Shown here piece by piece: positions 47,022 through 57,742 of a stretch of DNA of 64,000 nt. The stretch is taken from positions 11,185,044 through 11,249,043 of the forward strand of contig CM061243.1 in assembly GCA_030848705.1 (NCBI GenBank). Direction: 5' to 3'. The position numbers were made by a program, and so were the translations under genes. The notes beneath the pieces are model-generated. The model had not been told where the DNA came from. It saw nothing but the letters and a program-made list of their open reading frames with translations, and made no database searches. Source of the stretch: Heracleum sosnowskyi (taxonomy: Eukaryota; Streptophyta; Magnoliopsida; Apiales; Apiaceae). Position 1 is the stretch's first letter; every line of letters begins with the position of its first letter.

Positions 47022-47242
47022 TTAGAACTCAAGTTAGTTCTTGTATCTGTAAGCCACGTTTGGCGTTGTTGAAACCTCAAAAGAGGTCTAAGGTGTTAGA
47101 ACTCAAGTTAGTTCTTGTATCTGTAAGCCACGTTTGGCGTTGTTGAAACCTCAAATGAGGTCTAAGGTGCTAAAACTCAAATTAGTTCTTGTATCTGTAA
47201 GCCACGTTTGGCGTTGTTGAAACCTTAAACGAGGTTGAAGGG
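47022..47242 (+). repeat. 74-bp tandem repeat, three copies
   Basis: Units start at 47,022, 47,096 and 47,170 with ttagaactcaagttagttc and contain gccacgtttggcgttgttga. Copies are nearly identical. Confidence 0.9.
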
Positions 47243-47329
47243 TAACGACCTCTCAAATACATGAAAAGGTGAGATCGTTTTGTTCGACCTAGGACCAAAT
47301 TGAGGTCGAAAATTGAGGTCGAAAACACC

Positions 47330-48085
47330 TCAAAAAATGCCTAGGAGACCGTCTGGGATGTGTGGTTCACAACCCCGTCTTGTACACGGGGGTGACCATC
47401 GCCCAGAAGACATTTGAAAAGGCAAGCATGATAAAAAACGCTTTGGAGGCAAAGACGCCCAGGAGACCGTCTCGGAGGCGTGGTTCACAACCCCGTCTTG
47501 TACACGGGGGTGACCAACGCCCATAAGACATTTGGAAAATCAAAAATTTGAAAAACGCCTAGGAGGCAGAAACGCCCAGGAGACCGTCTGGGACGCGTGG
47601 TTCACAACCCCGTCTTGTACACGGGGGTGACCAACGCCCATAAAACATTTGAAAAATCAAGGATTGAAAAACGACTAGGAGGCAAAGACGCCCAGGAGAC
47701 CGTCTGGCACGCGTGTTTCACAACCCCGTCTTGTACGCGGGGGTGAACACCGCCCAGGAGACAAAGAAAATTCAGCTAAAAAAGAAGCGCAAAGAACGCC
47801 CAGGAAGCATCCTTACAAGCGTGGTTCACGACCCCGCCTTGTACGCGGAGGTGAACGCCGCCCAGGAGACAAAAGCAAAGCGAACAAAAAAAAAATTCAA
47901 AAAACGCCCGGAAAGCTGTCTTGTAGGTGGGGCTGAAAACACTGCCTTATGGGCGAGTGTCACCCACGCCCGGGAAACAAAACGAATTGCCACAATTTAA
48001 AAAAAAAAAAAAAAAATTCGAACAACGCCCGGGAAGCACCCTCCTACGCGGGGCTGACCACCCTGCCTTATGCGCGGGGGTCGCC
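47330..48085 (+). repeat. About 115-bp tandem repeat, about seven copies
   Basis: Units start at about 47,338, 47,455, 47,571, 47,688, 47,797, 47,903 and 48,023 with acgcccaggagaccgtct or its variants and contain ttgtacacgggggtgacca. The first four are close copies; the last three are diverged. GC-richer than its surroundings. Confidence 0.85.
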
Positions 48086-48334
48086 CACGCACGGAAGGCT
48101 GGACAATCACCATGCAAAATTATCCACCCTTCCTGTTCAAAAAATGGGTGTTCCCCTGCAGGGGACAAGCATCTGTTTGGCTACGCAAGAAAGGGGACAA
48201 AAAAAGTAAATATAAAAGAAATTCAAGAAATTTCTTAGAAAATTTCTAAAAATTCAGAAAGTTTTTGAAAAAAATAGAAAATACATTTCAAAATTATTTT
48301 CTTAATTTTGGAAAATATGCTACTTTCAAAAATA

Positions 48335-48890
48335 TTATTAAAAATACCTGTGGGTACATGAAAATTCCTAAAATATTAGGAATAGTTATTAAAATACCTG
48401 TGGGTACATGAAAATTTCTAAAATATTAGGAATAATTATTAAAAATACTTGTGGGTACATGAAAATTCCTAAAATATTAGGAATAATTATTAAAAATACC
48501 TGTGGGTACATGAAAATTCTTAAAATATTAGGAATAGTTATTAAAAATACATGTGGGTACATGAAAATTCCTAAAATATTAGGAATAATTATTAAAAATA
48601 CATGTGGGTACATGAAAATTCCTAAAATATTAGGAATAGTTATTAAAATACATGTGGGTACATAAAAATTCCTAAAATATTAGGAATAATTATTAAAAAT
48701 ACATGTGGGTACATGAAAATTCCTAAAATATTAGGAATAATTATTAAAAATACATGTAGGTACATGAAAATTCCTAAAATATTAGGAATAGTTATTAAAA
48801 TACCTGTGGGTACATGAAAATTCCTAAAATATTAGTAATAATTATTAAAATACCTGTGGGTACATGTAAATTCCTTAAATATTAGGAATA
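48335..48890 (+). repeat. 50-bp tandem repeat with internal palindrome, about 11 copies
   Basis: The unit is gtgggtacatgaaa followed by attcctaaaatattaggaat and a short attattaaaata linker, with single-base length changes. The 20-base core is nearly self-complementary. ORFs across it are repeat artefacts. Confidence 0.9.
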
Positions 48891-49098
48891 TTTCATATAA
48901 ATGTCAAATTAGCCTCGAATAAGGCAACAATCGTCGTAAATGTGTAGGTCGCTCCACACTTTGCAATTAAGGCGATACTTGTGAAATACTAGTGTAAATA
49001 AAGTCCTAGGTAAAGGATAAAAAGACCCCGAATCTCGAAAAAGGTCAATATAATTTCTACGAAAGCTTGAAAAGTTTTCCTAGAAATTGGGGGGCAAA

Positions 49099-49383
49099 TG
49101 ATATGGGCTAAAAATAACCCTAGAAATGTAATTAATGATGTATTAATTAGACCTAGATTGGTCCAAGAATACGGCCCAATATTCAAGGCCCCAAACCCTG
49201 ATTATTTATTAATTTCGTAATTAATAAATAGGGAAAATATACAGATCATGAAAAGAGTCCAAAATATGGTAAATTTATGAAAGAAGGATCCAGAATCCCA
49301 ATTAATGAGTCATAGCCTTTATCAACAAGGAAAAGATTATTCAGCAAGAAATACGATGTTTATCCAATATCAAAAAGGAGACT
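49099..49383 (+). repeat. Right LTR of the Ty3 element, first part
   Basis: Starts tgatatgggc after the polypurine tract ttggggggcaaa, and is interrupted at agact by the copia insertion; it resumes at 62,895. Confidence 0.9.
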
Positions 49384-50496
49384 TGTAAAGCATAATGTAA
49401 CATAAGATGTAAAAGAGATAACTACAACTCAACAAAGGACAAGACAGACAATAATATTAACAGAAGCACAGGAATCCAGAATCAAAGAAGAAAAGGTAAA
49501 CTCAAAAAATCAAAATACGTTATGTATTCTTGAAGTCCGTAAACAGGTCACGGAAAGAAGTTCATGAAAATGTTCAAGCCTCAGTGACAGCAAAAGAAAC
49601 AAGACTTTCAAGACGACAGAAGTATGTGAATGATTTAGGGTTAAGTACCACGGGATTCCAGTGATTTAATCGAAGCAACCAGAACGACAAGAGACTTATC
49701 AGCAGCACTGAATTGAAGACATAAAAGAAGAATTGATCAAGTGTTATTCATCTGTGAACCAGACCAGTTGCACTAGGTGACGGCACTTAAAAAGATCAAG
49801 TTGTTTTATCGTCTCGGAAGAAATTGATACAGTCTATTACTTAAACACCCGGGAGCTCAGTGGAATCATTAATTGATAAAAGACAAGAAACAAGAATTCG
49901 ATAGTTTTTCAATTAAGAAAACTATCGAATGGTATAATAATGATTCATTGAAAACCATGTTTACTTTAATTTGGTATTCGATAGTTTTGATTAAAAAACT
50001 ATCGAATGGTAAATTAAAGTATTTCATTCGATGGTTTTTAATTAAGGAGCAGGTGAAAAGTATTCTTGTTTTACAGGTTGAAGTTGAAGATGGACGGCCA
50101 GGATTGTTTCTACATTCCTAGTTCAATAGTTTTCAATTGAAGACTACAATTAATACAGAGAGAAGATAGTGTCTTCTTCAGTCGAGTTATTTTCACAGAA
50201 GCAATAACTGAGAAAGAGTTTGAGCCAGAGAGAAAATACCAGAGAAATTAATTCTGCTTAAATTCTATCAAAGTTTTGATTGTGTATAACTTAGAAATCA
50301 TTGAAGCTAATCTACGGATTAGAAATTGTAGCACCCCTCGAGGTTTATATTTATAAAAAGATATATTCCCCGAAACTTGATTTGGTTTGGTGTGTTTGAT
50401 TTCGTTATAGAACTGAAAGATTAATCCGCGAACGAAATTAAATTATTTGTGAGTATCGTATTCAACCCCCCCTTCTACGATACTTTGGACCTAACA
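49384..50496 (+). repeat. Left LTR of the copia element
   Basis: Starts tgtaaagc and ends ggacctaaca, 1,113 bp. It holds several copies of ttcgatagttttt in both orientations (49,897-50,060). Confidence 0.93.
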
Positions 50497-50498
50497 AT

Positions 50499-50510
50499 TG
50501 GTATCAGAGC
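50499..50510 (+). other. Primer binding site (initiator Met-tRNA)
   Basis: tggtatcagagc, the standard complement of the plant initiator tRNA-Met 3' end, 2 bp after the LTR. Confidence 0.95.
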
Positions 50511-50656
50511 TACTTGATTGATATACAAACCAGATCCGGTGAATGAGACCAAAATCAAACGTAACGTGAAAATTCGAAGCAAATTTTTTAACTTTCAAAA
50601 TTTTTCATTTAATTGGAATTTCTTGAATTTTAAACAATTTAAAATTTTCAGAAACC

Positions 50657-52964
50657 ATGAGTGCTCCAAAGACAACCGCTGGTATTAAAGTTCCCCCGTT
50701 TGCTAGAGATGATTTCGGTTTGTGGAAGATGAAGATGCTATTATTTATCAAGGCATCTAATCCGTTGTATATTGGCATATTAGAGAACGGACCGTTTGTA
50801 CCAATGAAACCAGTTGGTGAATCTACAGCTCCTGATGGTAGCAGGATTCCTTCAGGCACCCAACCTAAGGATATAAGTGAATTTACAGATTCTGACAGAG
50901 AACTGATTCGATTGGACACCGGTTTAATGTTGATATTGGCGGACTCCGCAGACAAGGAAATGAGCTATCAGTTGATGAACTGTACAAGCGGGAAACAAAT
51001 GTGGGATACCATTAACTTGATAATGGAAGGAACTGAAGACGTTCAGGAAAACAGATTGGACATCCTGACTTCTCAATACGAAGCGTTTAGGTCACTGCCA
51101 GGAGAAAGTATAACTCAGGTCTTTGAGAAATATACTAAGCTTCTCAATGAATTGGCAATGAAAGGAAAGACCTATCCACTGAGAGAATCAAACAGGAAGT
51201 TCATGATGATGCTGCCCCATCATGTAGAACACAAGTCATCATCCATTAGGGAAAGAATTGACTTCACAAAGATGCCACTAGAGATGATCTATGGTAAGTT
51301 GAAGACCTATGAGATGGAACAGGAACAAAGGGTGATAATCTACGGATCAGGGATAGTGGAGAACAAGCACAATGCACTTGTGAGATCAGCAGCACTTGTA
51401 GTGGATGAACCAATAACTTCTGAGATTCAGGTTCAAACCCCTAGAACTGGAAAGGAGGTGATAATAGAAGCTGAAATGGATTCTGTGAATCTGGATGTTG
51501 ATGAAAGTGTTTACTACACCCTAGAAGAGCTTGAGCAAATGGAAGACAAAACCATGGCGTACTTAGCTGCAAAGTTTAGTCATATTCGTTTCAATAGAAA
51601 CCCTAAGTACAAGTTCAAGGGCTCAACCAACAGATTCCAGAAGAGCAAGTATACACCTAGTACAGGCTTTAAGGGAGGCTACAAGACTGGCATGATTGAT
51701 AGAAGCAAATCAAGATGCTACAACTGCAATGAGTTAGGGCATTTCGCCACTGAATGTCGGAAGCCTCGTTAAGCAAGAGACATGAAAGATGTCTATGGAA
51801 AGAAGGATTCTTATGATGAGTTGAAGAAGGAGAATGCCAAGCTTAAACAACAATTGGAGGCATTCTCTGGAAAGCAGAAAGGGAAAGCTTATATAGCAGA
51901 GGGAAAGCACTGGGATGATACTGATTCGGATGAAAAGGAGGAATATGGAAATGTTGCTCTAATGGCTGACTCTTCAGAGGAATCACCACAATCATCTCAG
52001 GTACCTATCTTAACTACAATTGATCAAGAAAACTGTGCAAGATCTTAGTGTAGAATTGTTTAATGTACACACAAGCATGCTAGCATCAGAAATGGAAAAT
52101 GCTAAACTAGTTCTTAAGATTAAAAAGCTAGAATCTAAAAATGAAGAACTAGAGCTTGTAGCTGTAACATTAGAAGATCTTAAGCAAAAGAATGCGTACT
52201 TAGAGAACAAGTTCAAGTGTAATGATGAGATAGAGACTATCCTCAGGAAGCAGATTTCAGATCTAGATTTGAAACTGAATGCTTTTAAGAATTCCGCTCT
52301 AGTGGCTAAGGAAATCATTGATACTCAGGCCATAGAGAATAAAACTGCTATAGGATTTGACTATAACAAGAAAGCTGGTAAGAAGATTGTGGAATTCCCT
52401 GTGACACCTTCAATTGTCAAAAGGAATACTCCACATGTTCTTAAGAATGTTGATTGTCCAGTTTTTGTTAAGCCGTTTCCACCACTTTTTCATGAGGATG
52501 ATCTTTTCATTAGACAAGAATTGCTTGAGGAGGATTTATTGAAGGAAAAAGAGGTAAAGACTAAGTTGCCTAGGAAATCAGTAAAAAATGAATTACCTAA
52601 ACCTGATTTACCTAAAACTGAAGTAGGTTCCTTAGTTAGTAATGTTAAAAAGAACAGGAATGGGAAGAAGAAGATTGTTAATCAGGAATTGGTTCCATCT
52701 TCTCCCATTGCATCTAGGAAGTTGTGCACTATTTGTAATTCTGCTGGACACCTTACACATGCATGTAAAAAGGTTAAAGTAGAAACTGCTAATACTTCTG
52801 AAATGCATAACATGTCTGACATGCCTGATCTTCATGAACCCTGTGGAAAGAAAGAGTGTTTGCTATGTAAGTACAACATCATGCATGCTTATTTTAAGTT
52901 GATGAATGATAATAGCAATAGCACTAGTAATGTTAAATCCACAGATACTATGAATATCAAATAG
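50657..52964 (+). pseudogene. Copia gag with zinc knuckle and Lys-rich extension, disrupted
   Basis: The ATG at 50,657 opens the gag frame. The N-terminal part has KVPPFARDDFGLWKMKML and the conserved copia gag fold motifs (AFRSLPGESI, then YEKYTKLLNELA-like). It ends in the zinc knuckle CYNCNELGHFATEC. An in-frame TAA follows at 51,770-51,772. The frame continues through a coiled-coil-like KKENAKLKQQLEAF, shifts by one base near 52,012-52,025, and goes on in another frame through a second CysHis motif (CTICNSAGHLTHAC) to a TAG at 52,962. The long extension between knuckle and protease is typical of sireviruses. Confidence 0.85.
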
Positions 52965-53059
52965 GGTAAGACTAAATTGAATGTTACTCCTGTTAAATCA
53001 TCTAAACCTTCAAGACCCAAACAATTTTGGGTACCAAAGTCCGCTTAATCAATTTGTGA

Positions 53060-56000
53060 TTGCAGGGTAAGGTTAAAAGCGCAAAGGTTGTGTGGATTCT
53101 GGATAGTGGCTGTTCTAGACACATGACAGGTGAAGAGTCCCTGCTTATAGAGGTGGTTAAGAAGACCGGCCCGATTGTAACCTTTGGAGATGACAGCAAA
53201 GGATTCACTACGGGATATGGTAAATTGAAAGCTGGAAATGTCATCATTGAGAACATCTCTCTTGTTAAAGGATTAAAGCACAATCTTCTAAGTATCAGTC
53301 AGTTCTGTGATAAAGGCTACAATGTAGATTTCAGAAAGGACAAGTGCTTGATCACCAACATGAAGGATGAGAAGCTTACTCTACTGGGAGTGAGAAAAGG
53401 AAATTTGTTTATAGCTGACTTAAGTTCTACCAGTGAAGGAGAAGTTACATGTTTCTATGCAAAGGCATCTTCATAACAAAGTTGGCTATGGCACAAGAAG
53501 CTCTCACATCTGAACTTCAAAACTATGAACTCTTTGGTAAAGAGAGAGTTAGTGAGAGGGTTGCCCCTGATGGAATTCAATCAGGAGGGACTATGTGAAG
53601 CATGTGAAAAGGGGAAGTCGAAGAAAGCATCACATGGAAGCAAAGGAATGACAAGCATTACTGAACCATTACAGCTGATTCATATGGATTTATTTGGTCC
53701 AGTTAATGTTATGTCACTTTTAAGAAACAGATATGCATTGGTGATGGTGGATGACTACTCCAAGTACACGTGGGTGTTGTTCATACAAACAAAGGATGAA
53801 GCAACACAACTAATCGTTGATCACATCAAGAAGATAGAAGTGGAAGCTAAGCTACCTGTGCGGACAATCAGATCAGACAATGGAACTGAATTCAAAAATG
53901 CAGTTCTTAATGATTTCTGCTCAGAGAAAGGAATATCAAGACAGTTTTCAGCACCAAGAACTCCTCAACAGAATGGAGTAGTGGAAAGGAAGAACATGAC
54001 CTTGGTTGAAGCAGCAAGGACCATGTTGAGTGAATCAAAACTTTCCACTTACTTTTGGGCTGAAGCAGTGAATACAGCTTGCTACACTCAGAATCGAACC
54101 CTGATCAACAAAGATCATGAAAAGACTCTATATGAGTTAATGGCCAACAAGAAACCAACACTGAAGTACTTTCATGTGTTTGGTGCAAAGTGCTTTGTAC
54201 TTAAAGATGGAGAACATCTTGGCAAGTTTGATGCCAAAGCAGATGAAGGCATTTTTCTGGGCTATTCTCTGGAATCTAAGGCTTTCAGGGTATATGTGAT
54301 TGAAGATAAGAAGGTGTTGGAAAGCTTTAATGTAACATTTGACGACACCAAAAGACCAGGCCTGCAAACTGGAGAGAACTCTGAATCCTTGGTATTTGAA
54401 AATCTATCAGGAGATCTCTCTGACAATGAAGAAGTACCTGAAGTTGTTACAGTTATTAATAATAATCATAATGATAATGATTCTGGACAAAGTGGTGACC
54501 AAAGTGGAGATCCTCAAAATTCTACAGGATCCACTAGTCAGTCTACAGAATCAACAGATCAAACCGTCAACAACTCAGGGGGAGTAGGAGAAGGATCAAC
54601 TAGTCACACTCCACAACATCTAGAACAAGGAGAATCATCAAGATCGCATCTGCCAAGACAAAGGGTATGGAATAGAGATCATCCCTTTCACTTGATCATT
54701 GGTGATCCGGACACAGGAGTGAGAACTAGGAGAACATCACAAAATGAATGTCACTATTCTGGGTTTCTTTCAGAAACAGAACCTAAGAAAGTTGAAGATG
54801 CTCTAGATGATCCAGATTGGGTGATTGCTATGCAAGATGAACTCAATCAGTTTGAAAGGCAGAAAGTTTGGAAGCTGGTACCCAGGCCTAATGGAAAATC
54901 TGTTATTGGAACACAATGAGTATTCAGAAATAAGTTGGACGAAGATGGCATTGTAACGAGAAACAAAGCTAGACTGGCTGCTAAAGGTTACTCTCAAGAA
55001 GAGGGTATAGATTATGATGAAACCTATGCACCAGTAGCAAGACTTGAGGCCATTAGAATGTTTCTGGCATTTGCTGCACATTCCAATTACAAGGTATATC
55101 AAATGGATGTGAAGAGTGCTTTTCTGAACGGGGAGTTAGAAGAAGAAGTGTATGTGGAACAACCTCCAGGTTTTGAGGATTCAAAACTGGCAGACTTTGT
55201 GTACTTTCTATTCAAAGCTCTCTACGGACTCAAACAAGCTCCAAGGACATGGTATGACACTCTCTCTGAATTCTTACTTGAAAATGATTTTACAAGAGGT
55301 GTTGTAGACAAAACTCTCTTTGTCAAAAAGCATAAAAATGATTTGATATTGGTGCAAGTATATGTTGATGACATAATATTTGGTTCTACTAATGATGATC
55401 TATGCAAGAGATTTGCTAAGTTAATGCAGAGTCGTTATGAAATGAGCATGATGGGTGAATTGTCATTCTTCCTTGGACTGCAAGTATACCAAAAACAAGA
55501 TGTTATATTCATTTGTTAGTCCAAGTACATCAAAGATCTTCTGAAGAAGTATCAAATGGAAGACTCATCTACAGCAAAGACTCCTATGCCAACTGCCACT
55601 AAGCTTGATAAGGATGAAACTGGTAAGAAGGTTGACATCACAGGCTACAGAGGTATGATAGGCTCATTACTTTATCTCACTGCAAGTAGACCAGATATAA
55701 TGTTTGCAACATCCTTGTGTGCTAGATTTCAGTCTGATCCTAAAGAATCTCATCTAATAGCTGTTAAGCGAATATTTAGATATCTTAAGGGGACCCCAAA
55801 TCTTGGAATTTGGTACCCTAAAGATACAGGATTTGATCTTATTGGATACACAGACTCTGATTTTACAGGTTTTAAGATTGATCGGAAGAGTACTTCAGGA
55901 AGCTGTCAGTTTCTTGGAAGAAGGTTAGTTTCATGGTATAGCAAGAAGCAGCATTCAGTTTCCACATCAACAGTCGAGGCTGAATACATTGCTGCTGGAA

Positions 56001-56308
56001 GCTGTTGTGCTCAGATCTTGTGGATGAGAAACCAACTCCGTGACTATGGACTTTTGTTGACAAAGATTCCAATATTTTGCGACAACACAAGTGCCATAGC
56101 AATCTCAAACAACCCAGTGCAACACTCGAGGACGAAGCACATCGACATCAGGTATCATTTTATCCGAGAGCATGTCATGAATGGAACTGTGGAGTTACAT
56201 TTTGTACCCACAGCGGATCAAATTGCAGACATCTTTACTAAACCGCTTGATGAATCCACTTTCAATAAGCTGGTTGGTGAACTTGGAATGTTAAATCTTT
56301 CTAATTGA
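53060..56308 (+). pseudogene. Copia protease-integrase-RT-RNase H, disrupted by stops
   Basis: The frame is shared with gag, re-entered after indels near 53,045-53,065. The protease active site is VWILDSGCSRHMTGE. Then come the pre-integrase HKKLSHLNF and the integrase with its DDE residues: D in HMDLFGP, D in RSDNGTEF, and E in NGVVERKN. RT has YVDDIIFGST. RNase H has GYTDSDFTG, EAEYIAA and HVKTKHI-like SRTKHIDIRYHFIREHV; it ends in VPTADQIADIFTKPL. In-frame stops lie at 53,474 (TAA), 54,917 (TGA, where Trp is expected) and 55,517 (TAG, where Gln is expected). No functional polymerase can be made from this copy. Confidence 0.9.
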
Positions 56309-57742
56309 TTTTGATTAGAAGTCAGTAACTGCAGATAGTCCTGATAAATACATGAGTTTAAGAATTTCTATATCCTTAGGACTCGTGAGTTTATTTTCTG
56401 GAGCAATTCTCGTAGTTAGGATTATTGTACTAATTTTATGTCATAATTATGGATGATATATCTTCTGGCATTTAATTGGTTATTAATTTTAAAAATTATT
56501 TAAGTGCTAATATTTGTTCTAAATATTCAAGCATTTATTTAATTTGAATTAATTTGCTTTGTTTTTAACATTGTAAATTAATGCAGCATAATTCATTAGA
56601 TTTTAATTGGTTAATATCACTCAATGATATTTAATTGATTTTATTCGAAGAAAATTGTGAATTTTCTGTTAAGAATTGATTTTGGTAAATTTGAAAAGAT
56701 TTATTAGAATTAAAACTAGACAGGAAATAAAAGTTTCTGATTCTTAAAACAAGAACAGGTTTTAGGAATTGGAAAAGAAGCAAAAATATCGAATTTAGGA
56801 AATTCGATAGTTTTTCAAGTACATAGATAAATCTATCGAAATTAATTTTCGATAGTTTTTGAAATGGAAAAGAAAATCTATCGAAAACAATTCTCGATAG
56901 TTTTTGAGAATATTTTTAAAATATATCGAAGTGAATTTATATGGATTCTATATTTAATTCTCGATAGTTTTTTGAAAATGGATTGAAAAATATATCGAAA
57001 GGAATTCACTTGATTTAATATATGAATTCTCGATAGTTTTTCAAAAAGTCATTTCGATAGTTTTTGGAAATAAAACAGATTAGACTTCGATAGTTTTTCA
57101 GAAAAGTGTTTTAAATTCCAATTTAAAAACACTTCGATAGTTTTTCAAAAACCATCGAAGTGCAGATGACTCTTTTGCCCCTCTGAAAATCTATCGGTAG
57201 TACATTTAAAATCTATCGAAACCTGTATTGACAATTTTGCCCCTGAAAGTTTCAAAAGTATTTAAATGGTCCTTAGCTGTTTTCTTTACAATTTACAGAT
57301 CTAAGAAGCTAAAAGCCATTTACAATACTTACAAATAGATATACACCATCAAGAACACCAATTCGATAGTTTCTTCATTTTATAACCGAGAAAACCTTGA
57401 AAAACTTACTGTTTCTCACTGTTAATTCTTTTTTTAACCTTGAAAAACTTGATTTGTTTTGGTTTTAGTACATACTGTTGAAGAATCCATCGAACCAAAG
57501 TTTTGAACCTCACAGAAATTGTTAACAAGTACACATCTTAGAATTTGATTTTTTTTAAACAGTCGAGTTCTTCTGATCTAATTGTTTGGTTGGTATTAAC
57601 AATTAGGGTTCTAGATTTTTGATTGTGTTCGAGGTTGTGTTTTTTAAGAAAAAGGGATAATTTTGTGATAAGGTTAATTAATTAGAAATAATTAATTGGA
57701 AAATTAGTTTTGGTTTAAAAGTTAATTTTCTGGAAATTTAAA
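56309..57742 (+). other. Spacer between pol and third ORF, rich in TCGATAG motifs
   Basis: Non-coding. Between 56,785 and 57,375 about 15 copies of tcgatagtttttc or its reverse (atctatcga) occur, many as facing pairs able to form hairpins. The same motif is in both LTRs. It probably holds signals for expression of the ORF that follows. Confidence 0.7.

Noticed and set aside
48389..48665. ORFs across the 50-bp array
   Set aside because: Repeats of the same 17-residue unit on both strands; a by-product of a repeat length near a multiple of three.
48335..48890. CRISPR-like regular array
   Set aside because: Unit and 'spacer' are both repeated, the unit is a plain 50-bp tandem repeat inside a plant retrotransposon, and no cas genes exist.
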